Shown piece after piece: positions 34,594 to 49,431 of a DNA stretch of 64,000 nt. The stretch covers positions 62,001 through 126,000 of the forward strand of contig JACQSK010000021.1 in NCBI GenBank assembly GCA_016205975.1, read 5' to 3'. The number at the start of each line of letters is the position of its first letter. The first letter of the stretch is position 1. The translations under genes were made by a program, and so were the position numbers. The notes under the pieces are model-generated. The model made no database searches. It was not told where the DNA came from and was given only the letters and a program-made list of their open reading frames with translations. The stretch is from Candidatus Uhrbacteria bacterium. GTDB lineage: Bacteria; Patescibacteria; ABY1; SG8-24; GWF2-40-263.

Positions 34594-34721
34594 ATTGGTG
34601 ACGGCTGTGGATAAAAAGGAGAAAACAGGAGCGGCTTTGATCCACGGCCCAAGACTTTTGACTGAATCTAGCAGAGATTATTGAATCCTTGACAATCCAC
34701 GCTTGTTCCACTTTTGGCGTC

Positions 34722-34750
34722 TTGACGCTCATAAACCCGCGTGCTACTAT
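34722..34750 (+). promoter_or_regulatory. Promoter of the rpoB-rpoC leader
   Basis: TTGACG, 17 nt, TACTAT. The next gene, rpoB, begins 257 nt downstream. Confidence 0.8.
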
Positions 34751-34756
34751 CTGCCT

Positions 34757-35006
34757 GCATTCATTTCAGGCTTCGCTCAACCTAGCGAAGCTTGACACGT
34801 CGATCACGATCGTCGTGTCTTGGCAGGAACTTAGACCTCGTATACGGCTGTACGGTCAACCGGGTTTAAGACACTTAAAGAGAATCTTCTGACGCTTTCG
34901 GCACGCCGCAGCGATCGGAACTAACGATCTATTCTCTGATGGTGCTTAACCTATCAACCACCCATAACTAAGAGGCACTCATGTCGAGTGTGCTTTTTTG
35001 TTTTTT
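34757..35006 (+). promoter_or_regulatory. Long rpoB leader with hairpins and an attenuator-like terminator
   Basis: About 250 nt without a convincing gene. Hairpins are GCTTCGC/GCGAAGC (34770-34791) and GACACG/CGTGTC (34794-34819). At the end a CACTC/GAGTG hairpin (34976-34990) is followed by TTTTTTG then TTTTTT that runs into the rpoB ATG. This looks like an intrinsic terminator at the very end of the leader. It could be an attenuator of rpoBC or the end of a separate small RNA. No Shine-Dalgarno site precedes rpoB. Confidence 0.55.
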
Positions 35007-38273
<3,267 letters not shown>

Positions 38274-38276
38274 GAT

Positions 38277-42302
<4,026 letters not shown>

Positions 42303-42311
42303 GATTGCAAA

Positions 42312-42345
42312 AAAACGCGCCGTCCCTGTGGGCGGTGCGTTTTGG
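42312..42345 (+). terminator. Terminator after rpoC
   Basis: AAAACGCGCCGTC-CCTGTGG-GCGGTGCGTTTT hairpin, 10 nt after the stop. Confidence 0.85.
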
Positions 42346-42358
42346 TTTGTCGGTTTCC

Positions 42359-42386
42359 TTGACACCTGTGCCGTTCCAGGTATGCT
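42359..42386 (+). promoter_or_regulatory. Promoter of the 42410 gene
   Basis: TTGACA, 16 nt, TATGCT. Confidence 0.75.
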
Positions 42387-42409
42387 TGTTTTCGTTCTCT
42401 GGAGTCTGC

Positions 42410-43219
42410 ATGGACAAGCGACCTGACGTCTCCCGCACCCAGCGTGCGTTTCTCGCAGCCGCGCTTCGGGCAGGGACTCTGCTCGGTCTGGGGCCAAGCG
42501 TTCCCATGACGATTGCGACGACCTTGTGCGAGTTCTATTTCTCGGCCGCGCCGCTGCCCGTGCTGCGTGGTTTGCGGCACATGGGGTACGTGGACTTCGA
42601 CGGCATGGACGGGAACGGACGGCTGAGGATCCGTCGGCTTCCGCGCGAGTCAGAAGTCCTCCCAAACAGCGAGGAGCCGTTGCCTCTGCCGCGCGGGGAC
42701 TCGATCGAACATCTGGTCGCCGCCTACCATGCGCGCCGGAAGACAAGCGAGCAGGACTTGGGGCGCGAACAGAACGAGGCAGAGGACACCGAGCCCCCGG
42801 GCGCGTCGCCTGAGCCGGTGAAGAAGCCCGACGCGCGGCGCAAACCGGACACGCGCAGGAATCACATGGCGAAAAAGCCGGCAGCGCAAAAGCCGACGGC
42901 GCACATTCGGCTGGACGCTCAAGCGCACACGCTCGCCTATCTGGCCAATCATCTGAGACTTCAGGAAATCGTGGGCGGCGTGTTGAACGGGAGGCTCTCG
43001 ATCGCCTTCACCAAGGCACACTGGCCCGAGTCCCGGTACACGCACAACCATCGCCAGACGCTCAAAGAGCGCGGACTGATCGAGCTCGTTCCCGGCTCAG
43101 GGTGGCGCCTGACACCGCACGGAGAAGAGCGGTGCGCCGGAGTATCTCCCACGCTCGGTCACGCGCAGATCAATCGGCTCTTGCACACCGCCGGCATTCT
43201 CCTGCGCCACAGCGCTTGA
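42410..43219 (+). CDS. Orphan protein with two winged-helix-like segments
   Basis: 269 residues from ATG 42410 (TGGAG 6 nt upstream). The N-terminal part (10-80) and C-terminal part (170-250) each look like a helix-turn-helix with a wing. The latter reads YTHNHRQTLKERGLIELVPGSGWRLTPHGEE, typical of winged-helix DNA-binding folds. A Pro/Lys/Arg-rich linker (115-165) joins them. I infer a two-headed DNA-binding protein, possibly a regulator of the accessory genes that follow. It opens the 42-57 kb orphan region. Confidence 0.7.
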   Translation: MDKRPDVSRTQRAFLAAALRAGTLLGLGPSVPMTIATTLCEFYFSAAPLPVLRGLRHMGYVDFDGMDGNGRLRIRRLPRESEVLPNSEEPLPLPRGDSIEHLVAAYHARRKTSEQDLGREQNEAEDTEPPGASPEPVKKPDARRKPDTRRNHMAKKPAAQKPTAHIRLDAQAHTLAYLANHLRLQEIVGGVLNGRLSIAFTKAHWPESRYTHNHRQTLKERGLIELVPGSGWRLTPHGEERCAGVSPTLGHAQINRLLHTAGILLRHSA

Positions 43220-43244
43220 CGGAAAGCGCTTGAGGGACTACGGT
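43216..43244 (+). promoter_or_regulatory. Promoter of the 43267 gene
   Basis: TTGACG, 17 nt, TACGGT; the -35 box includes the upstream gene's TGA. Confidence 0.7.
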
Positions 43245-43266
43245 TTTCCTGCGCGCGGAGGATTGC

Positions 43267-43758
43267 ATGGAAATAACGCGTTATGCCCTCGTGAACTTCA
43301 GCATGGGCCGTGCCCTCGTGGTGGAAAGCGACGGCTCATGGTGGACGCTCGAGACCGAGCTGGATGCCGTGAACGGTCCCGTCCGGGCCGAACAGGGATT
43401 GCATCTGGGCATGTGGTTGCAGCCCGCGGAGTGCCAGACCTTGGATCCTGGAGTGCCGCCCTATGAGGATATCAAGGCGCGGATGCTGCTTGAGAGCCGA
43501 CTGGTAAGAGCCGTGCTCTGCTGGTGCCTGGCGCTCGATCCCAAACAAGACGAGCACGAGCGCAGGGAAGCCGCGGCTCTCCTCAACGAGCGTCTCGCCG
43601 ACGACGAAGTGTATGCGCGTTTTCGCGACTTCATCCTCGTTTCGTCCTTTCCGCCGGACGCATCTGCCCACGACGCGCCGTTCACCGGCCGCGCGGCCGT
43701 GATCCTCGAGCTCGTCTTGAAGAAGCTCGGCCTCAAGTCAGTACCGTCGACCCCGTAG
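43267..43758 (+). CDS. Orphan protein, 163 residues
   Basis: Start ATG 43267 preceded by GCGGAGG. The first 60 residues are beta-rich (YALVNFSMGRALVVESDGSWWTLE), the rest helical with a conserved-looking CWCLALDP patch. No signal peptide or recognised family. Its own promoter and a terminator overlapping its stop make it a single-gene unit. Confidence 0.75.
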   Translation: MEITRYALVNFSMGRALVVESDGSWWTLETELDAVNGPVRAEQGLHLGMWLQPAECQTLDPGVPPYEDIKARMLLESRLVRAVLCWCLALDPKQDEHERREAAALLNERLADDEVYARFRDFILVSSFPPDASAHDAPFTGRAAVILELVLKKLGLKSVPSTP

Positions 43759-43780
43759 GCTAGGGGTCTTTTCTTTTTTC
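43749..43780 (+). terminator. Terminator overlapping the 43267 gene stop
   Basis: GACCCC-loop-GGGGTC followed by TTTTCTTTTTT; the TAG stop is in the loop. Confidence 0.85.
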
Positions 43781-43814
43781 CGACGACGTGCTAGTCTCTT
43801 GCCCTGGAGGTGCT

Positions 43815-44393
43815 ATGGCCGAGGAAACGATCCGCATCGGGTACATCCGCTTGCCGGACGGAACCGCGCAGCCCGTGTGTGAGCCGCCGGTCGATCCTTT
43901 TCTTCTGGAGCTGTGGAACAACGCGGGCAGGGCGATCATCACGGGAGACCACTACCTCGCGATCGTGAGCCTGGAGCAGCCGGTCGTGATCGAAGGCCGG
44001 CTGTCTCCCAACGAGCTGGTGAGCATGATCGGGCAGATGGCCCACGAGGCCGTGGTGCACATGGCCGCGGCCATGAAGAACATCACCGAGCAGTACCCCT
44101 TCCAGATGGTTGCCGAGTGCGTGGTGGCGCAAGCGGACTCGCGTCTGTTCGCCTCCTTGGACCAACCGTTTGTGGAGACGGAGCCACCCAGGGTCATAGC
44201 CAAGACAGAGAAAAGCAGGTCCCTCTCTCTGGAGCCGCCCAAGATCATGTACGATGGGTCGCGAGTGCGGGTGATCGTCACCGGTCACGAGGATACGCAC
44301 CCGCTGCGCCGCTGGGCCGACCGCGTGATTTGCCAGCGCGTGCACGACGCGATTCTCGTCGAGATTGCCGCGTCAGCGGAAAACGAAGCGTAG
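43815..44393 (+). CDS. Orphan protein, third member of the 16208/17173 family
   Basis: 192 residues from ATG 43815 (CTGGAGG upstream). The blocks GDHYLAIVSLEQPVVIEG and SRVRVIVTGHEDTHPLRRWAD align by eye with the paired strand-helix blocks of the 17173 product and the frameshifted 16208 product. It is the shortest and appears to hold just the common core. No motif names a reaction. It ends in a strong terminator and is probably monocistronic. Confidence 0.75.
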   Translation: MAEETIRIGYIRLPDGTAQPVCEPPVDPFLLELWNNAGRAIITGDHYLAIVSLEQPVVIEGRLSPNELVSMIGQMAHEAVVHMAAAMKNITEQYPFQMVAECVVAQADSRLFASLDQPFVETEPPRVIAKTEKSRSLSLEPPKIMYDGSRVRVIVTGHEDTHPLRRWADRVICQRVHDAILVEIAASAENEA

Positions 44394-44421
44394 AGGGACC
44401 GAAGCTCGGTCTCTTTTTTTT
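44392..44421 (+). terminator. Terminator after the 43815 gene
   Basis: AGAG-GG-ACCGA-AGC-TCGGT-CTCT then TTTTTTTT. Confidence 0.85.
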
Positions 44422-44428
44422 GTATGCG

Positions 44429-44457
44429 TTGACAGCGGGCGCGCGGTGTGTCGAAAT
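44429..44457 (+). promoter_or_regulatory. Probable promoter of the 44477 gene
   Basis: TTGACA with a weak -10 (CGAAAT) at 17 nt. Confidence 0.45.
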
Positions 44458-44476
44458 GGCGTCAGGAGGGAAGAGG

Positions 44477-45970
44477 ATGGAAGCAACGTATTGGTTTCGT
44501 CCCGACACGGTGCCCGAGCTGCAGGCGTTTTTGAGCGACACGAGCGTCTACGAGATCGAGAATGTGCGAGCGATCGCGCAGGAGGCGATTGCCCGAGGAC
44601 CCTACAGGACCGTCGGTCTCCCGACGCTGTCGGACGAGAGCAAGGCCTTCGTCAAGGAATTTGCGGACGACCCCGTGAGGACCTTCGACAGGGAAATGGA
44701 CTCTGTCGTGGACAGTCTCGGTCTGTTGCACCTCGTCCTGCTCGCTCGGGTGGCCAGCGGCCGTCCTCCGCTGAAGGTCGCGGGGGATTGCCTTGATCTG
44801 ATGCTTGAAGTGACGATGCAGGCGCAGACGCGCCAGCCGTTTGCCGAGGGGCTTCGTCTCTGGGCCAACCTGTTCCACGCCTACGGCGGAAGGAAGGCTC
44901 ACGGGCCGGCCCTGCGCGCGGTCGTGCACCTGCTCATTTCCATCCGCGCGGAGTCCAATCGTCTTACCCTCTTTCGACACTTGCCGTCCCTCGTGGGTGA
45001 GGTCGTGCGACTCATCGTGAGCGACTCGAACGAGCTCTCGCAGATCACGCCCGTCCAGTGGGAACATCTGCGCACGAACAGTGCAAGCTCGGTCCTCGCT
45101 TGGGCGCGCTTTGCCGCGCGGCACAAGATTCCGCTGTCTGAGGGAGCGATCCGACTGCGCTATGCGTTGTTCATCGCCCGGGTCCTGCAGGGTCAGGGGG
45201 CTCCGCTCCTGTTCCCCGATGACGGGCTCGAACTGTGTGCGCGCCTGCTCGCGCGCGGCATCGACCTGTCCACGCTCCAGACCTTCCTTGAGCGGTATGG
45301 CGAGAACCGCCTCCTTTGGCTCACGAGTCCAGGAGGACAGGCGGATGGACGCTTCCTGCGCGAGCTCTCGCGGATGTTTGCGACTTTCGCCTCGGTTCCA
45401 GCCGAGGAGTTGAGCCGCATGCGCCGTGAGTGGCAGGAGCTCTGTGCCATGGACACGTCGCGCGAGTTCACGCTCAGGCAATTCTTGGAGCTGGGAGGAA
45501 GTCTCGATGCGGCGCTGGAAGAGCTCTCGCGACCGGAGCCGCCTCGCGACCTCACCAACGTCGTCGAGCTGTTCCCGCCCGTGCCCATTCTCAAGCGGCC
45601 GCGGCTTGCAGTGGTGAACGTCAAGGCGGACGACCTGGAGGTCAATGACCTGGCACTGGGCCGCCATAAGGGTGAGCTCATCCAGACCGTGTGCGCCGAA
45701 GTTTGGCGCATCGGTTATCCTGGGCGTTTCGATCCAGCCCGTGCCACCGACGAGGCACGGCTCGAGCGTCTGTGCTTGCCCAAGTGTCGTGTGACTCGCG
45801 GTCAGTTCGCCGAAGCGATGGCGTGGCTCTTGGTGGAAGGCGCCATCCGCCGCGAGGGCATGGCTCTCTTTCCTGGTCCCGTCTCGCACGCCACCGATCT
45901 TGGCCACACGATTGCTGAGCGCGCCGAGGCGCTCAAGCGCTCCGCGCTTGTCCCCGAACAGGACGCGTGA
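44477..45970 (+). CDS. Orphan alpha-helical protein with C-terminal winged helix
   Basis: 497 residues from ATG 44477, chosen because AGGAGG stands 7 nt upstream; longer in-frame starts run back through another gene. Residues 1-380 are helix after helix of about 20-25 residues, like an armadillo/TPR-type solenoid. The C-terminal 90 (KGELIQTVCAEVWRIGYPGRFDP, then FAEAMAWLLVEGAIRREGMALF) resembles a winged helix. Function unknown; an adaptor or DNA/RNA-binding role is a guess. Confidence 0.75.
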   Translation: MEATYWFRPDTVPELQAFLSDTSVYEIENVRAIAQEAIARGPYRTVGLPTLSDESKAFVKEFADDPVRTFDREMDSVVDSLGLLHLVLLARVASGRPPLKVAGDCLDLMLEVTMQAQTRQPFAEGLRLWANLFHAYGGRKAHGPALRAVVHLLISIRAESNRLTLFRHLPSLVGEVVRLIVSDSNELSQITPVQWEHLRTNSASSVLAWARFAARHKIPLSEGAIRLRYALFIARVLQGQGAPLLFPDDGLELCARLLARGIDLSTLQTFLERYGENRLLWLTSPGGQADGRFLRELSRMFATFASVPAEELSRMRREWQELCAMDTSREFTLRQFLELGGSLDAALEELSRPEPPRDLTNVVELFPPVPILKRPRLAVVNVKADDLEVNDLALGRHKGELIQTVCAEVWRIGYPGRFDPARATDEARLERLCLPKCRVTRGQFAEAMAWLLVEGAIRREGMALFPGPVSHATDLGHTIAERAEALKRSALVPEQDA

Positions 45971-45990
45971 ACCCCTCTCAACACGTCTCC

Positions 45991-46021
45991 CCGGCCAGGC
46001 CCCGTGCCTGCCGGTTTTTTG
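45991..46021 (+). terminator. Terminator after the 44477 gene
   Basis: CCGGC-CAGGC-CCCGT-GCCTG-CCGG then TTTTTT. Confidence 0.85.
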
Positions 46022-46050
46022 TTGACGCGCCGCGCGCGATCCGATACGGT
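46022..46050 (+). promoter_or_regulatory. Promoter of the 46067-46755 pair
   Basis: TTGACG, 17 nt, TACGGT; the hexamers are identical to those of the promoter at 43216. Confidence 0.7.
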
Positions 46051-46066
46051 TTTAGCAGGAGGCACC

Positions 46067-46363
46067 ATGATCACTCTTCTGCTCTCTTGTGCAACCGCCG
46101 CGCCTCCCGAGGCGTCCGATGGTATTTCCCAGGAGACCCTGACCGTACGCGTTCCGATCGACTGCCCGCATCTCATCGTGGACGTCACTTCGCAGGAGAC
46201 ATCCGACATCACCGTCGCTTGTTTCGACAACGTTCTGGGACAAACGCACCTGGAGCGTTTTACCTCAACAACGCTTGGCGTCGCCTGCGACGAGGCGGGC
46301 GAGGATCGCCTTGTGGTCGAGTTCGCCGCGCGCGAAGATCCGCCCGCGATCGTGCGCCCGTGA
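46067..46363 (+). CDS. Small protein with possible lipobox
   Basis: 98 residues, ATG after AGGAGG. The N-terminus MITLLLSCATAAP resembles a short signal with lipobox LLSC, but the usual basic residues are missing. The rest is beta-rich (LTVRVPIDCPHLIVDVTSQ) and could be a small extracytoplasmic beta-sandwich. Its stop overlaps the next GTG start (GTGA), so the two are co-translated. Confidence 0.65.
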   Translation: MITLLLSCATAAPPEASDGISQETLTVRVPIDCPHLIVDVTSQETSDITVACFDNVLGQTHLERFTSTTLGVACDEAGEDRLVVEFAAREDPPAIVRP

Positions 46364-46755
46364 GCCTCTACACGATCCTCGCCACCGCGCAGATGTGCAT
46401 GGACGTGCACTCTGTCCGTGACCTCGCGCAGACGTATCAGCACCAGGCGGCCCTGGACCTGCATCTGGTCGGTCACTATGTCGAGCTCGCTGATCTCTAC
46501 GATCCGTTTTCAAACGGCGTCGCCGTTCTGAGGGAGTTCGCGATGAGCCAGATGGCCATGGGGCCGGACATCATGAGCGAAACGCTCGATGCGCGCTCGC
46601 TGTGGTTGCGCGAGGAGTCCGTGCGGCTCACGATCGAGGCACACGATCTGCTCGACCGCGCAGAAGATGCGCCCAGCCGCTGGGCCGGACTGCGCCGTCT
46701 CAACGTGCCTGCCATGCGCCTGGAGTGTCTCGACGTCCTCATTCCGCCCCCTTAA
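46360..46755 (+). CDS. Orphan helical protein coupled to the preceding gene
   Basis: 131 residues from GTG 46360, overlapping the upstream stop by GTGA. Predominantly helical and Met/Ala-rich (REFAMSQMAMGPDIMSE). No signal peptide, membrane segment or family recognised. Coupling suggests a joint role with the possible lipoprotein. Confidence 0.7.
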   Translation: MSLYTILATAQMCMDVHSVRDLAQTYQHQAALDLHLVGHYVELADLYDPFSNGVAVLREFAMSQMAMGPDIMSETLDARSLWLREESVRLTIEAHDLLDRAEDAPSRWAGLRRLNVPAMRLECLDVLIPPP

Positions 46756-46769
46756 GGTGGCGGATTTTT
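46744..46769 (+). terminator. Terminator over the stop of the 46360 gene
   Basis: CCGCC-loop with TAA-GGCGG then ATTTTTA. Confidence 0.75.
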
Positions 46770-46803
46770 ATTCGACAATAGGCTGGATCCCAGCGCCCGC
46801 GTC

Positions 46804-46829
46804 AAAAAAAAATCCAGCCGAAGCTGGAG
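46804..46829 (-). terminator. Terminator after the prepilin gene
   Basis: Minus strand CCAGC-TTCG-GCTGG then ATTTTTTTTT. Confidence 0.9.
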
Positions 46830-46835
46830 AGAGGA

Positions 46836-47204
46836 TTACTTTCCGGTGACGCGCACCAGGCATGGTTTCGACGACAGGGTCGAGCCACAGCATACGGTGA
46901 GGGCGACCCGCTCGCCACCGTCCTCGGGCGTGGCGAGGAGGCCGTAGCCCGCGACATCGTCCGCCGCGCGGCAGTGGACGGCGTAGTCGTCCTCGTAGGT
47001 GACGGTCAGCTCCGGCTCCACGTAGTGGGCCGCCGCGACCGCGTCGTACGCTCGGTTGGCGCCGGCCGCCTCGACCATGGCCTTGCCCCAGCCCCAGATC
47101 AGCACGACGAGGCAGATGGTGAGAGCGAGGCTGGAGGCGATCGCCACCAGGATCATGAGCTCGATGAGAGAGAATCCCTTACGGGAGAGAGCCAGACGTT
47201 GCAT
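46836..47204 (-). CDS. Type IV prepilin-like protein
   Basis: 122 residues. RKGFSLIELMILVAIASSLAL is a textbook class III signal: cleavage after Gly10, Phe11 to be methylated, Glu15 at mature position 5, then a hydrophobic helix. The globular part has three to four Cys (HCRAADD, TVCCGSTLSSKPC) that could form disulphides. Such pilins build pili for attachment or DNA uptake, common in Patescibacteria. No other pilus gene is nearby, so it must use assembly proteins encoded elsewhere. AAGGAG precedes the ATG. Confidence 0.9.
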   Translation of the reverse strand: MQRLALSRKGFSLIELMILVAIASSLALTICLVVLIWGWGKAMVEAAGANRAYDAVAAAHYVEPELTVTYEDDYAVHCRAADDVAGYGLLATPEDGGERVALTVCCGSTLSSKPCLVRVTGK

Positions 47205-47230
47205 GTTCCGCTCCTTGATTGCGGTAGGGC

Positions 47231-47259
47231 AATGTACTCGGTTTTTTCCATGTCGTCAA
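47231..47259 (-). promoter_or_regulatory. Prepilin promoter
   Basis: Minus strand: TTGACG, 17 nt, TACATT. Confidence 0.75.
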
Positions 47260-47573
47260 GCAAGCATCGGTGGTGCGATCGTCACGCTCATCAGCCACTC
47301 GTTGAGCGCGTCGGTCTCCTTCACGGTGAGCCGTTTGGCACGGCGGCCGCCCGCCAACATCAGACTCCAGAAGTAGACCACCCACAGCTCGCCCTCCACG
47401 CGGCAGAGGCCCACGAAGGTCACGTCGTACTCTTCGCGGTTTGCCTCACCAACGATGTCTGGGAACGCTCTGGTCCAGCTGAGCGTTTGGTCGCCGATCT
47501 TGTGGGGAATTTTGTCGAGGTCGTCGCCGAAGGAGAGGACGCGGTGCGGGACACCGTCTTGAAGTCGGTACAT
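47256..47573 (-). CDS. Orphan 105-residue protein
   Basis: ATG with GGAGG 7 nt upstream and a good promoter. The middle is beta-rich (YDVTFVGLCRVEGELWVVYFWSLML); the ends are polar. No family recognised. It is divergent from the 47686 gene. Confidence 0.7.
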   Translation of the reverse strand: MYRLQDGVPHRVLSFGDDLDKIPHKIGDQTLSWTRAFPDIVGEANREEYDVTFVGLCRVEGELWVVYFWSLMLAGGRRAKRLTVKETDALNEWLMSVTIAPPMLA

Positions 47574-47594
47574 CTGGCTTTCCTCCAGGCGACT

Positions 47595-47623
47595 AAGCTA
47601 CGACGAAAATAGAGGATCGTCAA
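47595..47623 (-). promoter_or_regulatory. Promoter of the 47256-47573 gene
   Basis: Minus strand: TTGACG, 17 nt, TAGCTT. Confidence 0.75.
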
Positions 47624-47685
47624 GGCGTCCCCTTGACCGCCCCACGCGAGCGTGACACAGTAGAGCTCGCTTGAGAGGTTCCAGC

Positions 47686-48072
47686 ATGAGAGGCATCATC
47701 GTCACCGGTACGGGATTTTTCGCGGGCAACGGCACGGTCTGGCGCGCACGGCTCATGGAGGTCATCGTGGGCGCCATCCACGGGTTCGATGGACTGCCCA
47801 AGGGGATGCCGATCTTCGTGTCCTTGCCCTGCGAGCCGTTCTTGCAACAACCGCGCGGCTCCGCCATCATCCAGATCGACATCTACCAGTACGATTGGCC
47901 AAACGGCGGCGCGATCGTCCACACGAGACTCGGAGATTTGGTCACCAACGCCGTGACCGAGTGGATCGAGGGGTATCAACTCAAGGACTCGCAGACGAAG
48001 GACCATCCATCCGGCGTGCTGGTGACCATCTCCAACACGAGCTACAAGCCGTTCATCCGCACGCTCGCGTAG
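47686..48072 (+). CDS. Orphan 128-residue protein
   Basis: ATG 47686 with GAGAGG upstream; a TTGACC box (47633) lies at promoter distance. Alternating strands and helices (MRGIIVTGTGFFAGNG, AIIQIDIYQYDWP, LGDLVTNAVTEWIEGY) suggest a compact alpha/beta fold. No family recognised. A perfect-stem terminator follows. Confidence 0.7.
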   Translation: MRGIIVTGTGFFAGNGTVWRARLMEVIVGAIHGFDGLPKGMPIFVSLPCEPFLQQPRGSAIIQIDIYQYDWPNGGAIVHTRLGDLVTNAVTEWIEGYQLKDSQTKDHPSGVLVTISNTSYKPFIRTLA

Positions 48073-48087
48073 TAACCGCTCACTCCT

Positions 48088-48115
48088 CCCCGACCAATCG
48101 GTCGGGGCTTTTCTT
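48088..48115 (+). terminator. Terminator after the 47686 gene
   Basis: CCCCGACC-AATC-GGTCGGGG then CTTTTCTTTC. Confidence 0.9.
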
Positions 48116-48169
48116 TCTTGACGCGCGCCGATTCATGTTTCTCTAGGGCTTCTTCACAAGGAGAAGCCG

Positions 48170-49298
48170 ATGGAAGTTCCTTCCCTTATCCGGTATTTGA
48201 TCGAGCGGGCCGTGCAGGGTCCGCATACTGATGAAAACGTGCGTCGCGCCTGCTCGGCGCTTCGAGGCGATGTGCTCGGCCTGCCTCTCCGGTGAGCAGA
48301 CGCAATGCCATCTGCTCTGGGGCAAAGAGGACATCCTGCTCGGCTACGCCCACCAAGGAACGAGCGCCTGCCCGTACGTCGGAACGATTCTCAAGGAGCG
48401 ATACGTCCGCGTCGTGTGGATGGATCACCTCCTCTACCCTTCCAAGACGACGGAGCGGGTCGTCGACGTGGAGAGCGGATCCTTCGAGGATCGCGCGCTT
48501 CTGGATGCGCGCGGCGGCGGCTACGCGATACCGCTTCCCGAAGTAAGCGTCGTCGTGCGTAGGGTGGACATGAAGGACAGCATGCCTCTCGCGCAGATCG
48601 GCGACGGACCGCTGTTTGCGGAGATCCCGCGCGAGACCATGCGGTTCGTGGACGGCGAGCTGCGTTATGTGGGGTGGCTCACGTCTGATACCATCGATGA
48701 AAGGAAGGTACACCTCGGGCCGGTACTCGTGCACGGCCAAAGCGTGCGGCCGCTCGCCAAGGATGAGTACGACGTGAACGTGCTCCAAGACGGCGATGCC
48801 CTCGCCGTGCTCACGCACCGCCTGACCAAGGTGCGCTAGCCCGTGCCGGAGGGGAGCCTGTCTTGCCCAGAGGGTGACGACGGACTCCGCCGCGACACGA
48901 TCGTACGGTTCGTGGGCGACGACATCGAGTACGACGAGACGTACAGCGTGCCGAGCGGCTGGACGTTCATGGCTCGCGTTGGCGACCGCGTCGTGCTCTC
49001 CGGCAGGCAGCGGGGACTGAATGGTTACAGCCCCACGGCGGTGATTCTCGCGCCGAACTTCCCCGTGGTGACCAAGCCGCTCATGGGCAACGTCCACCGC
49101 GTGCGAGGCGGCGTACTCCTCGAGACCGAAGCGCGGGACGGAGAGCGCGCGTTCCTCTGGCTCCACGAGGACGGGATCAACGAGTTCCCGCTCTACGGAG
49201 AGCTCTCGAACCTGACGCAGACCGGCCATCGGACGGTCTCGGGCTGGCACACCGACGGCAACCGTACGATCTTCCTCACCCGCTACGACCGCGACTAG
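48170..49298 (+). pseudogene. Broken orphan gene: frameshift and in-frame TAG
   Basis: ATG 48170 has AAGGAG 6 nt upstream and starts MEVPSLIRYLIERAVQ, but this frame stops at 48298. Another frame, open from about 48231, carries the main body (YAIPLPEVSVVVRRVD) to a TAG at 48837. After that the same frame stays open and protein-like (RVGDRVVLSGRQRG) to 49298, where a terminator follows. One intact gene of about 375 codons would fit. The next gene codes for a 418-residue propeller-like protein of similar texture, so this may be a decayed paralogue. Two independent lesions argue against a single sequencing error. Confidence 0.7.
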
Positions 49299-49311
49299 CT
49301 CGCGGTTTTTT
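49289..49311 (+). terminator. Terminator after the broken gene
   Basis: CCGCG-ACTAGCT-CGCGG then TTTTTT. Confidence 0.8.
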
Positions 49312-49431
49312 CTTGACAACGCCACGCGTTTCATGATGAATTGATCTCGCTCGGGGCGAAACTAAACCGACTGCCTGGATTCTCCGGGGGCCGTTTCAAA
49401 CTCGCTGCCTTGCATCAACACGAGGTTCTCA

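Noticed and set aside
34519..34614. 31-codon frame inside the 6S-like RNA
   Set aside because: No Shine-Dalgarno site and it overlaps the closing stem; more likely chance.
43913..44476. Upstream extension of the 44477 gene
   Set aside because: Runs antiparallel in frame through another gene, a terminator and a promoter; ATG 44477 has AGGAGG.
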